This document shows, piece by piece, positions 6,870-14,080 of a stretch of DNA of 19,334 nucleotides (the first letter of the stretch is position 1; every line of letters starts with the position of its first letter). A program made the translations under genes and the position numbers. The stretch covers positions 1-19,334 of the forward strand of contig SFHQ01000032.1 in the NCBI GenBank assembly GCA_004556345.1, given 5' to 3'. Source of the DNA: Clostridiales bacterium. GTDB lineage: Bacteria; Bacillota; Clostridia; Oscillospirales; Oscillospiraceae. Under the pieces are notes generated by a model. That model saw only the letters and a list, made by a program, of their open reading frames with translations, ran no database searches and was not told the origin of the DNA.

Positions 6870-7817
6870 ATGCAACGACTAAAAACCTTATTCCCCGTTC
6901 TGGCCGCCGGAATCGCACTGGTGACAGACTGGGCCATCCCGGACTCGTCTCTCCACCCCGCCGCCAACCGGCCGTATTTTCTGTTGGTCATGGCGGTGGC
7001 ACTGGCCCTCACTGCTGTGTTGTTTCTGGCAGGCTTTGCCGCCCCTGCCTTTCAGAAAAAGTACAGCGGGAAGGCCCCCTTTTACACCGGTATCCTTCTC
7101 TTTCTCTGTGTGCTGAACATCTTGACAGCGAAAACCGCCACCCTCCCCGTGCTCTACTTTCCCTCACTGGACCGGGTCTTCAGAGTCCTGGTGGAAGACG
7201 CTGCGTTTTTGGGCAAGTGCCTGCTCTACTCCCTGCGCCTGCAAGTGACCGGTTGGGTCAGCGGTGCGGTGGCCGGTGTGCTGACCGGCGTAGCCATTGG
7301 CTTCAGCAAGGGCGCACGGTACTGGATTTATCCTCTGGTCCGGGTGCTCGGCCCTATCCCCTCCACCGCCTGGATCCCCCTGGCAATGATCAGCTTCCCC
7401 ACCGTCGTCTCCGCCAGCGCCTTTCTCATCGCCCTGGCCGTCTGGTTCCCCACCAGCGTGCTGACGGCCAGCGGCATCTCCAGCATTCCCAACGCCTACT
7501 TTGAAGCCGCTGCGACCCTGGGCGCTTCCAATCGCTACGCCCTCTGGAAGGTCGGCATCCCCGCCGCTATGCCCCACATGTTCCTGGGCCTGTTTAACGG
7601 CACCACCGCTTCCTTCATTACCCTCGTCACCGCCGAGATGATGGGCGCGAAATACGGCATCGGCTGGTATGTCAACTGGCAGAAGGATATGATGGCCTAC
7701 GCCAACGTCTACGCCGGGCTGATCGTGATGAGCGTCATCTGCTACTGCATCATCACCCTGCTCTTCCGCGCCCGTGACCATGTGCTGGTCTGGCAGAAAG
7801 GAGTCATCAAATGGTAA
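6870..7817 (+). CDS. ABC transporter permease, NitT/TauT (SsuC/TauC-like) class
   Basis: 315 residues. The C-terminal two thirds form the usual permease domain with the EAA loop (YFEAAATLGASNRYALWKV) that docks onto the ATPase. The region LGPIPSTAWIPLAMI is typical of SsuC/TauC/ThiX-like permeases. The N-terminus carries two extra hydrophobic segments (about residues 8-22 and 37-58) before the domain, making it longer than the usual ~260. AGAAAGGA lies 7 nt before the ATG. The stop overlaps the ATPase start (ATGGTAA). The class imports sulfonates, taurine, nitrate, thiamine precursors and similar small anions; the substrate here is not readable. Confidence 0.88.
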   Translation: MQRLKTLFPVLAAGIALVTDWAIPDSSLHPAANRPYFLLVMAVALALTAVLFLAGFAAPAFQKKYSGKAPFYTGILLFLCVLNILTAKTATLPVLYFPSLDRVFRVLVEDAAFLGKCLLYSLRLQVTGWVSGAVAGVLTGVAIGFSKGARYWIYPLVRVLGPIPSTAWIPLAMISFPTVVSASAFLIALAVWFPTSVLTASGISSIPNAYFEAAATLGASNRYALWKVGIPAAMPHMFLGLFNGTTASFITLVTAEMMGAKYGIGWYVNWQKDMMAYANVYAGLIVMSVICYCIITLLFRARDHVLVWQKGVIKW

Positions 7818-8590
7818 ACGGACTTTCTATCTCCGGGGTGAGCAAGCAGTTCACCAACCCACAGGGCGAGGTCATCACTGCCCTGTCCAATGTCGATCTG
7901 GACATCGCCCCCGGTTCTTTTATCTCCCTCATCGGCCCCTCCGGGTGCGGTAAATCCACCCTGTTGCGGCTCATCGCCGGGCTGATCCAGCCGGACAGCG
8001 GAACGCTGACTCTGGACGGCGCCCCCATCACCAAGCCGGGCAGCGACCGGGGCTTCATGTTCCAGGACCACACCCTCTTCCCTTGGCTGACCATTTATGA
8101 CAACATCGCCTTTGGCCTGCGGGCACAGGGTGTCTTTCAGGAAAAAGAGGCCAGCGTAAAAGAGTTCATCGACCTGGTTGGCCTGACAGGATTTGAGAAA
8201 TACTATCCCCACCAGCTCTCCGGCGGCATGTGCCAGAGGGCTTCCCTGGCCCGCGCCCTGGTCGGTCACCCCAAAGTGTTATTGCTGGACGAGCCCTTGG
8301 GCGCTCTGGACGCCTTCACCCGCATGAACATCCAGGACGAAATTTTACGCATCTGGAAAGAACACAGCATGACCATGATCATGGTCACACACGACGTAGA
8401 CGAAGCCGTGTATCTTTCCAGCCGGGTTGTCGTGATGACGCCCCGGCCCGGACGCATCACCAAGATCGTCCCGGTGGAGCTGGCCCAGCCACGGGCCCGC
8501 AGCAGCCAGGACTTCTTGCATTACCGGGCGGAGATCCTCCGTCTGCTCCACTACGGCGGCACCATTCAGGAGCCGGACTACTACCTCTAA
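7811..8590 (+). CDS. ABC transporter ATP-binding protein, NitT/TauT class
   Basis: 259 residues, full length for the class. Walker A is GPSGCGKST, the Q-loop is in FMFQDHTLFPWLT (the FPW is typical of SsuB/TauB), the signature is LSGGMCQR, Walker B is VLLLDEPLGALD, and the H-loop is VTHDVDEAVYLS. The first seven bases overlap the permease end, so the two are translationally coupled. It energises import together with the permease and the binding protein downstream. Confidence 0.95.
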   Translation: MVNGLSISGVSKQFTNPQGEVITALSNVDLDIAPGSFISLIGPSGCGKSTLLRLIAGLIQPDSGTLTLDGAPITKPGSDRGFMFQDHTLFPWLTIYDNIAFGLRAQGVFQEKEASVKEFIDLVGLTGFEKYYPHQLSGGMCQRASLARALVGHPKVLLLDEPLGALDAFTRMNIQDEILRIWKEHSMTMIMVTHDVDEAVYLSSRVVVMTPRPGRITKIVPVELAQPRARSSQDFLHYRAEILRLLHYGGTIQEPDYYL

Positions 8591-8611
8591 ACGAAAGGCA
8601 GGTATCTCACC

Positions 8612-8758
8612 ATGTATCCTTCCCGACTGCTTCGGCGATTGGTCCCAGTGCTTGCACTGGCTGCCCTGCTGCTGATGCTGGCCGCCTGCGGCGTCCAGAA
8701 AGGAGAACTCAACGACTGCTGTATGGCAGCTCCGGTGTCCCAGAGCACCATAACCTGA
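8612..8758 (+). CDS. 48-residue mini-lipoprotein
   Basis: A short frame with its own ribosome binding region (GGCAGGT), 21 nt after the ATPase stop. It encodes basic residues, a hydrophobic core and the lipobox LMLAAC (Cys26), so the mature peptide would have only 23 residues, with two more cysteines (Cys36, Cys37). The next gene, the binding protein, starts 44 nt later with a similar signal peptide (LFTLAAC). It could be a genuine small lipoprotein or the decayed 5' end of a duplicated binding-protein gene. The ribosome binding site and intact lipobox argue that it is still translated. Confidence 0.55.
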   Translation: MYPSRLLRRLVPVLALAALLLMLAACGVQKGELNDCCMAAPVSQSTIT

Positions 8759-8802
8759 TCCCCTTCCACCCCACCGCATCCAAGAAAAAGGAGAGACTCC
8801 CC

Positions 8803-9879
8803 ATGAACCAGAAAAAACGTATCTTCCGCATCCTCCCCCTCTTCCTGCTGGCCACCCTGCTCTTTACCCTGGCCGCCTGCGGAAGCCAAGGCGGCGACAC
8901 GTCCGCCGCTCCTTCCTCCGACAGCAGCTCCGGTGACAGCGGTTTGTATCACCTGCGCATCGCTTACTCTCCCTCCCTCTGCCAGGCTCCCCTGCACATA
9001 GCCGTGGAGAAGGGCTTCTTTGAAGCCGAAGGCATCGAACCTGAAAACATCCAGATCGACGCCGCCCATGTCCAGGAGGCCATTGGCGCCGATCAAGTAG
9101 ACGTCGGCTTCGGTCTGATCGGCAAGTTCCTCCAGCCCGTGGAGAACGGCCTGCCCATCAAGTTCACCGCCGGCATCCACACTGGATGCGTCAAGATCGT
9201 CGCACCCAAGGACTCTGGCATCGAAAGTCCCGCTGACCTGAAGGGCAAGAAGATCGGCGTGTCCGGTCTGGCCGGAGCCGAGACCATCGTGGCCAAGCGC
9301 GTGCTGGCCAACGAGGGCATCTCGTTTGACGAGACAAATCCCGAAGCTGAGTTCGTGGTCTTCAATAAGAACGACCTGGGCCAGGCCCTGGAGAACGGGG
9401 CCATCGACGTGATCGCCATGAGCGACCCCATCGTATCTCAGTTTGTGCAGCAGTATGACTTGAACGTACTGGTCGATACCGCCACCTCTGAGGAATTCTC
9501 CAGCGAATATTGCTGCGCCTCCTTTGTCAGCAACAAGCTGGCCGAGGAGCACCCCGACATCGCCGCCGCCTTTACCCGCGCCGTGCTGAAGGCTTCCGTG
9601 TACGTCAACGAGCACCCAGAAGAAGCGGCAAAGATCCAGCTGGACAAGAAGTATGTCACCGGCGACCTGGAGTTCAACACCAGTTTGTTAAAGTCCTACA
9701 ACTACATTCCCTCCGTGCAGGGCGGCTATGACGCCATCAAGCTCAGTGTGGAGCAGCTGGCCCAGATCGGCATCCTGAAAGAGGGCACTGACGCCCAGCA
9801 GTTCACCGACAACGTTTACGCCTTTTATGACGACGTACCCGACTCCTACACCGCCGCAGACATTGCGGACATAGCCTAA
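8803..9879 (+). CDS. Lipoprotein substrate-binding protein, NitT/TauT class
   Basis: 358 residues. A lipoprotein signal peptide ends in LAAC (Cys26), followed by a Ser/Gly/Asp-rich tether to about residue 45. The binding fold then starts with LRIAYSPSLCQAPLHIAVEKGFFEAEGI, the usual entry of NitT/TauT-family (SsuA/ThiY/NMT1-like) proteins. The hinge segment ADLKGKKIGVSG and the loop VIAMSDPIVSQFV are also typical. The ATG at 8803 is supported by AAGGAGAG and the signal peptide; the frame is open upstream but that part overlaps the ATPase gene. It delivers an unidentified solute to the permease. The cysteines at QAP, CVK and EYCCAS are more than usual for an extracellular lipoprotein. Confidence 0.9.
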   Translation: MNQKKRIFRILPLFLLATLLFTLAACGSQGGDTSAAPSSDSSSGDSGLYHLRIAYSPSLCQAPLHIAVEKGFFEAEGIEPENIQIDAAHVQEAIGADQVDVGFGLIGKFLQPVENGLPIKFTAGIHTGCVKIVAPKDSGIESPADLKGKKIGVSGLAGAETIVAKRVLANEGISFDETNPEAEFVVFNKNDLGQALENGAIDVIAMSDPIVSQFVQQYDLNVLVDTATSEEFSSEYCCASFVSNKLAEEHPDIAAAFTRAVLKASVYVNEHPEEAAKIQLDKKYVTGDLEFNTSLLKSYNYIPSVQGGYDAIKLSVEQLAQIGILKEGTDAQQFTDNVYAFYDDVPDSYTAADIADIA

Positions 9880-9894
9880 GCGAGGTGAGAGACC

Positions 9895-10554
9895 ATGGCT
9901 GACACACAGATCTATACCTGCTCCGACTGCGCCGTCCTCTCCTGCAAAGCCAAGGACGAGGCCCACTACCCCGCCTTCTGCCTGACCGCCAAGCAGAATC
10001 AGGCGCGACTGGAGGAAGCCCTGAAAATTTATCAGGAGGACCCGGAACAGGGAAACATCGCCCGCGTCTCCGCCGGGATCGAGGGCGAGTTTTATGGCCG
10101 CCTGACCCGCGTGGAAGAAACCATTGAGTTCATCCGGCGCATGGGCTACCAAAAGATCGGCATCGCCTCCTGCGTGGGGCTGATGCCGGAGACGAGGATC
10201 TTTACCAAAATTCTCAAGGCCCTGGGCATCGAATATTACACCGTCGGCTGCAAGCTGGGTGCCGTGGATAAGACCGTCATCGGCATTCCCAACGAGAAGA
10301 AATTGAACGGCGGCTGCGGACACGAATCCATGTGCAACCCCATCCTCCAGGCCAAGGAGCTGGAGGCCCAGGGCACCGACTTCAACATCGTCATCGGCCT
10401 GTGCGTGGGCCACGACACCCTCTTCCTGCGCCATTCCCACGCCCCCACAACGGTGATGATTGTGAAAGACCGGGTCCTGGCCCACAACCCCGTTGCCGCC
10501 CTGTACACGGCCAACGGCATGTACTCCCGCTTTAAGAACATCTTACAGCGTTGA
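9895..10554 (+). CDS. DUF1847 Cys-rich putative metal-binding protein
   Basis: 219 residues with nine cysteines. The N-terminus has the cluster TCSDCAVLSC (Cys9, Cys12, Cys17) and Cys29. Later come IASCVGL, VGCKLGA, NGGCGHESMCNP and GLCVGHD, which together match the DUF1847 family of anaerobes. The middle (YQKIGIASCVGLMPETRIFTKIL) reads like a Rossmann-type segment. No function is established for the family; the cysteine pattern suggests a metal or Fe-S site. It starts 15 nt after the binding protein, with GAGGTGAGAG before the ATG, and so is the last gene of the importer operon. It is probably cytosolic and may process or sense what is imported. Its stop codon lies inside the -35 box of the mnmA promoter. 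Confidence 0.8.
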   Translation: MADTQIYTCSDCAVLSCKAKDEAHYPAFCLTAKQNQARLEEALKIYQEDPEQGNIARVSAGIEGEFYGRLTRVEETIEFIRRMGYQKIGIASCVGLMPETRIFTKILKALGIEYYTVGCKLGAVDKTVIGIPNEKKLNGGCGHESMCNPILQAKELEAQGTDFNIVIGLCVGHDTLFLRHSHAPTTVMIVKDRVLAHNPVAALYTANGMYSRFKNILQR

Positions 10555-10579
10555 CAGGCTCGGCAGAGTGTGCTATGAT
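10551..10579 (+). promoter_or_regulatory. mnmA promoter
   Basis: TTGACA (10551-10556) overlaps the stop codon of the DUF1847 gene; a 17-nt spacer leads to TATGAT (10574-10579) preceded by TGC, an extended -10. This gives mnmA independent transcription within an otherwise continuous gene run. Confidence 0.85.
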
Positions 10580-10599
10580 TCCCGGCAAGAATACTGTGT

Positions 10600-10633
10600 T
10601 GATCGCCCGACTGGTTTTCCGGTCGGGCGATCA
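10600..10633 (+). other. Long hairpin in the mnmA leader
   Basis: Arms 10600-10614 and 10619-10633 (TGATCGCCCGAC plus TGG against CCGG plus TCGGGCGATCA) form a 15-bp stem with one T-G wobble and a TTTT loop. It ends 5 nt before the mnmA ribosome binding site GAGGAG (10639-10644). No T-run follows, so it is not a normal terminator. It may be an mRNA stabiliser, a translation control element or a DNA operator. Confidence 0.75.
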
Positions 10634-10654
10634 GAGATGAGGAGATGTTTCCCC

Positions 10655-11788
10655 ATGGGACCCAACACCGTTTCCCCCACCCAGAGCGGCGGTGCGCTCA
10701 TCGCCATGAGCGGCGGGGTGGACAGTTCCATTGCTGCCTATCTGACCATGCAGACCGGCTGCCCCTGCCTTGGGGCCACCATGCGGCTGTATCGCAACGT
10801 CGACATCGGCAAAAACCCCCAGCGCACCTGCTGCGCCCAGAAGGACATCGACGATGCCAGCCAGGTCGCCTTTCAGCTGGACCTGCCTTATGAGGTCCTG
10901 GACCTGACAGCTCGGTTCCGGACAGAGGTTATGGATAAATTTGTCCGGACCTACGAAGCCGGGGGCACCCCCAACCCCTGCATCGACTGCAACCGCTCTC
11001 TCAAGTTTGATACGCTCTTAGCGCTGGCCCGTGAGAAGGGCCTCTCCGAGGTCGTCACCGGGCACTACGCCCGCATCGTCAAGGACGAGGCCAGCGGGCG
11101 CTATGTTCTGAAAAAGGCATTGGACGGGAGCAAGGATCAGAGCTACGTTCTCTATACCATGACCCAGGACCAGCTGGCCCACACCCGTTTCCCCCTGGGC
11201 GAGCGGCACAAGGACCAGATTCGAGAACTGGCGGCCGAGCTGGGCTTTCCCAATGCCCAGAAGCAGGACAGCCAGGATATCTGCTTCGTCCCGGACGGGG
11301 ATTATGGTGCGTTTTTAGAAGCGTACACCGGAAAGACCTATCCCACCGGTGACTTTTTAGACGAGAATGGCCAGCCCGTGGGCACCCATCGGGGGGCCGT
11401 GCGCTATACCCTGGGCCAACGGAAGGGCTTGGGGCTGGCCATGGGGCACCCGGTCTATGTCTGCGGAAAGGATATGGCGGCCAATACCGTCTCCGTCGGT
11501 CCGGAGTCGTCGCTGTATCGCAAGACACTCATCGCTGACGGCGTGAATTGGATCGCCATTCCAGAGCTGACTGCTCCCCTGCGCTGCAAGGCCAAGACCC
11601 GCTATCGTCAGCAGGAGGAATGGGCCACCGTGATGCCCCTGGCGGACGGGAAGGTACAAGTAACATTTGACGAGCCGCAGCGGGCCATGACCGTCGGGCA
11701 GGCCGTGGTGCTCTATGATGGAGATACCGTGGTCGGCGGCGGGACCATTCTTTCCGTACCAGACGAAGAACAAGGAGAGACCCTATGA
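10655..11788 (+). CDS. mnmA: tRNA-specific 2-thiouridylase MnmA
   Basis: 377 residues, normal length. The PP-loop ATP site MSGGVDSS (18-25) activates U34 of tRNA Lys, Glu and Gln; sulfur is then delivered through cysteine persulfide. The catalytic cysteines correspond to Cys112 in NPCIDC and Cys210 in SQDICFVPDGDYGAF. Cys109 adds a CxxC that E. coli MnmA lacks but clostridial forms usually have, compatible with an Fe-S cluster or a disulfide relay. A further pair, RTCCAQKDI, is also clostridial. The ATG at 10655 follows GAGGAG; ATG 10637 is in frame but overlaps that site. The sulfur donor (IscS type) is not in the window. The stop overlaps the next start as ATGA. Confidence 0.96.
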   Translation: MGPNTVSPTQSGGALIAMSGGVDSSIAAYLTMQTGCPCLGATMRLYRNVDIGKNPQRTCCAQKDIDDASQVAFQLDLPYEVLDLTARFRTEVMDKFVRTYEAGGTPNPCIDCNRSLKFDTLLALAREKGLSEVVTGHYARIVKDEASGRYVLKKALDGSKDQSYVLYTMTQDQLAHTRFPLGERHKDQIRELAAELGFPNAQKQDSQDICFVPDGDYGAFLEAYTGKTYPTGDFLDENGQPVGTHRGAVRYTLGQRKGLGLAMGHPVYVCGKDMAANTVSVGPESSLYRKTLIADGVNWIAIPELTAPLRCKAKTRYRQQEEWATVMPLADGKVQVTFDEPQRAMTVGQAVVLYDGDTVVGGGTILSVPDEEQGETL

Positions 11789-12168
11789 GTTGTTGTGAAA
11801 GTAGCTGCGGCGGCTGTCAGAAAAGCTGCTCCGGCTGTTCCCCCGCCCTCTATTTGACGGAGGCGGAATTGAAACTGCTTCGGCGGTTTGGAGAAACCCC
11901 TTTTCTCCCGGTGGCCCGACGGCCGGACGGTGAGACGCCGGTCTGTTTGGAAGAGGGCACCGGCGAACAGGAGACGGTTTCCAACGGGATCCTGGCCTTG
12001 GAACGCAAGGGGCTCATCGACCTGGACTACAACCTCCCCCTGCAAAACTTTGACTATGGCCCCTACGCCGCTTGGTCCCGTCAGGGCAGCATGGCTCTGA
12101 CTGTGCGGGGGCAGGAGGTCTTGGACGTTTTGGAGATCCAGGGCGTGGAGAACGAGGATGAGGAATGA
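11785..12168 (+). CDS. Small Cys-rich protein coupled to mnmA
   Basis: 127 residues. The first 18 contain six cysteines (MSCCESSCGGCQKSCSGC), a likely metal or Fe-S site. The rest (LTEAELKLLRRFGETPFLPVAR ... NGILALERKGLIDLDY ... MALTVRGQEVLDVLE) has the helix spacing and terminal beta-hairpin look of a winged-helix fold. I recognise no named family. The start overlaps the mnmA stop (ATGA), with AAGGAGAG before it, so it is cotranslated with mnmA and may act in tRNA thiolation or in sensing iron or sulfur state. A terminator follows 54 nt later. Confidence 0.82.
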   Translation: MSCCESSCGGCQKSCSGCSPALYLTEAELKLLRRFGETPFLPVARRPDGETPVCLEEGTGEQETVSNGILALERKGLIDLDYNLPLQNFDYGPYAAWSRQGSMALTVRGQEVLDVLEIQGVENEDEE

Positions 12169-12222
12169 ATCGCACCAGCAAATTTGACAAGGAAGCAACC
12201 CGAATCTGACAAAAAATCAGCG

Positions 12223-12258
12223 CCGGCGACAGAGTCACTCTGCCGCCGGGATTTTTTT
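12223..12258 (+). terminator. Terminator of the mnmA operon
   Basis: CCGGCGACAGAG (12223-12234) pairs with CTCTGCCGCCGG (12238-12249) with one A-C mismatch and a TCA loop, followed by seven T (12252-12258). It separates the mnmA unit from the metN promoter, whose -35 box starts at 12270. Confidence 0.9.
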
Positions 12259-12269
12259 GCCAAAACCCA

Positions 12270-12298
12270 TTGACATTTACCTACCTGCGTGGTATCTT
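12270..12298 (+). promoter_or_regulatory. metN operon promoter
   Basis: TTGACA (12270-12275), a 17-nt spacer, and TATCTT (12293-12298) preceded by TGG, an extended -10. The leader to the TTG start is only about 50 nt, too short for an S-box or T-box riboswitch, which often control methionine transport in Firmicutes. Confidence 0.8.
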
Positions 12299-12311
12299 AT
12301 TCCCACGTTAA

Positions 12312-12331
12312 AACCAACCAACCAAGTTGGT
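12312..12331. promoter_or_regulatory. AACCAAC / GTTGGT inverted element, copy 2
   Basis: ACCAAC-CAA-GTTGGT (12317-12331) is a 15-bp imperfect dyad. AACCAAC repeats tandemly from 12312, and TATTT follows as in copy 1 at 6788-6816. It lies at the expected transcription start, a typical repressor position. Confidence 0.6.
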
Positions 12332-12354
12332 ATTTATGTTAGGAGGGACCTTCC

Positions 12355-13401
12355 TTGATCGAGTTTACCCATGTATCCAAAGACTTTGGCTCCGGCGAGA
12401 AGATGGTCCGGGCCGTGCGGGATGTGTCGCTGACGATCCAGGACGGCGAGATCTTCGGCATCATCGGTTTTTCCGGTGCCGGCAAGTCCACCCTGGTCCG
12501 GTGCATCAATCTGCTGGAACGGCCCACCAACGGCACGGTGGTCGTAGACGGCAAGGAGATGACCGCTCTTTCCCCCAAGGAGCTGCGGCTGGCCCGCCGG
12601 AAGATCGGCATGATCTTCCAGCACTTCAATCTGATGCCCTCCCGGACGGTATTTGGCAACGTGGCGTATCCCCTGCAGGGGCAGGGTTTGAGCAAGCAGG
12701 CCATCCAGAATAAAGTGCGAAAGCTCCTGAAGCTGGTGGACATCGCCGACAAAGAGACGGCCTACCCCAGCCAGCTCTCCGGCGGCCAGAAGCAGCGCGT
12801 CGCCATCGCCCGCGCCCTGGCCAACGACCCGAAGGTCTTGCTCTGCGACGAGGCCACCTCCGCCCTGGACCCCCAGACGACGAAAGCCATCCTTACCTTA
12901 TTAAAGGACTTGAACCAAAAGCTGAACCTGACCATCGTGATGATCACCCACGAAATGGCCGTGGTGAAAGAGATCTGCGACCACGTAGCCATCATGGAGC
13001 ACGGGCAGGTGGTGGAGCAGGGTGAGGTCTTCTCTCTCTTCGCTGACCCCAAGCAGCCCATCACCCAGAACTTCATCCGCACCACCTCGAACCTACAAAA
13101 GATCGAGGAGCTCATCGCGGAGGGGTCCCCGGTGGTGCAGCTCCAGCCGGGAGAAGTGATCGTGCGGCTGTCGTACATTCAGAAAAACGTGTCGGAGCCG
13201 CTCATCTCCACCCTCTCCCAGCGCTTCCAAATTTCGCTCAACATCATCTTTGCAGATATTGAGATCGTTCAGGACGCCCCCATCGGCGGCACCGTCGCCA
13301 TTTTGAGCGGCGAGCGGGAGCAAATCACAAAAGCCATGGAATATCTCATTGAGAAAAACGTCGGTGTGGAGGTGTTAAAAGATGCAAGAGTTACTCACTA
13401 A
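12355..13401 (+). CDS. metN: Methionine-type ABC transporter ATPase with NIL domain
   Basis: 348 residues, usual MetN length. Walker A GFSGAGKST (Lys44), signature LSGGQKQR, Walker B VLLCDEATSALDP, and MITHEMAVVKEICD with the H-loop histidine. The last ~75 residues form the NIL/ACT-like domain that binds methionine and slows transport when the cytosol is full. The start is a TTG, 7 nt after AGGAGGG; the next ATG would remove part of the nucleotide-binding domain. The gene overlaps metI by 20 nt. It powers import of L- and often D-methionine; other sulfur amino or hydroxy acids are possible given the neighbours. Confidence 0.95.
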   Translation: MIEFTHVSKDFGSGEKMVRAVRDVSLTIQDGEIFGIIGFSGAGKSTLVRCINLLERPTNGTVVVDGKEMTALSPKELRLARRKIGMIFQHFNLMPSRTVFGNVAYPLQGQGLSKQAIQNKVRKLLKLVDIADKETAYPSQLSGGQKQRVAIARALANDPKVLLCDEATSALDPQTTKAILTLLKDLNQKLNLTIVMITHEMAVVKEICDHVAIMEHGQVVEQGEVFSLFADPKQPITQNFIRTTSNLQKIEELIAEGSPVVQLQPGEVIVRLSYIQKNVSEPLISTLSQRFQISLNIIFADIEIVQDAPIGGTVAILSGEREQITKAMEYLIEKNVGVEVLKDARVTH

Positions 13402-14062
13402 GCTCATCCCAAACGTCATGGATCGGCTGCCCACCTTTTTTGAGGCCATCGGTGACACCCTGCTCATGGTGGTCTGGTCGGGAGCCATCTCCTTCGTGCT
13501 GGGCCTGGCGCTGGGCGTGCTCATCACGGTGACGAAACCCGGCGGCATCTTGGAAAACAAAGTCGCCTATCAAATTTTAGATAAGGTCATCAGCCTGTTC
13601 CGCTCCATCCCCTTCATCATTCTGCTGACTTGGGTCATGCCGGTTTCTCGTGCCATCATGGGCACAGCTATTTATGTCCAGGGTGCCATCGTTCCCCTGG
13701 TGTTCGGGGCGGTCCCCTTCTTTGCCCGGCAAGTCCAGGGGGCCTTGGCGGAACTGGACCCCGGACTCATCGAAGCCGCGCTGGCCATGGGTTCCAGCCC
13801 CTGGGAGATCATCTTCCGGGTATATCTGAAGGAGAGCGTGGCCTCCATCGCCCGCGGCACCACGATCACTGCCATCAGCCTGCTGAACCTCACCGCCATG
13901 GCGGGCGTGGTCGGCGCAGGCGGCTTGGGTGACTTCGCCATCCGCTACGGCCACGACCGGAACATGATGGACGTGACCAACGTAACAGTCTTGATCCTGG
14001 TCCTCTTCGTGTGCATCATCGAATTTGCCGGTGGCCGTGTCGTAAAGAAAAACACCCACTAA
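13382..14062 (+). CDS. metI: Methionine-type ABC transporter permease
   Basis: 226 residues with five or six transmembrane segments, typical for MetI. The EAA loop is EAALAMGSSPWEIIFRVYLKES, and the conserved LNLTAMAGVVGAGGLGDFAIRYGHDR follows, as in known MetI proteins. The start overlaps metN by 20 nt, with GGAGGTG before the ATG. It forms the membrane channel with MetN and receives substrate from MetQ, encoded two genes downstream after an inserted dehydrogenase gene. Confidence 0.95.
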   Translation: MQELLTKLIPNVMDRLPTFFEAIGDTLLMVVWSGAISFVLGLALGVLITVTKPGGILENKVAYQILDKVISLFRSIPFIILLTWVMPVSRAIMGTAIYVQGAIVPLVFGAVPFFARQVQGALAELDPGLIEAALAMGSSPWEIIFRVYLKESVASIARGTTITAISLLNLTAMAGVVGAGGLGDFAIRYGHDRNMMDVTNVTVLILVLFVCIIEFAGGRVVKKNTH

Positions 14063-14080
14063 GAGAAAGGAGCCTGCACC

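Noticed and set aside
8230..8802. N-terminal extension of the binding-protein frame
   Set aside because: It overlaps the ATPase and mini-lipoprotein genes; the signal peptide and ribosome binding site fix the start at 8803.
8587..9615. 342-codon minus-strand frame over the binding-protein gene
   Set aside because: Shadow of the NitT/TauT binding protein; no ribosome binding site or domain.
12312..12325. Short tandem AACC repeats as a simple-sequence repeat
   Set aside because: Only about three units; better read as part of the dyad shared with the other transporter operon.
12169..12354. S-box, T-box or other riboswitch before metN
   Set aside because: The gap holds the mnmA terminator and the promoter, leaving about 50 nt of leader with none of the conserved riboswitch segments.
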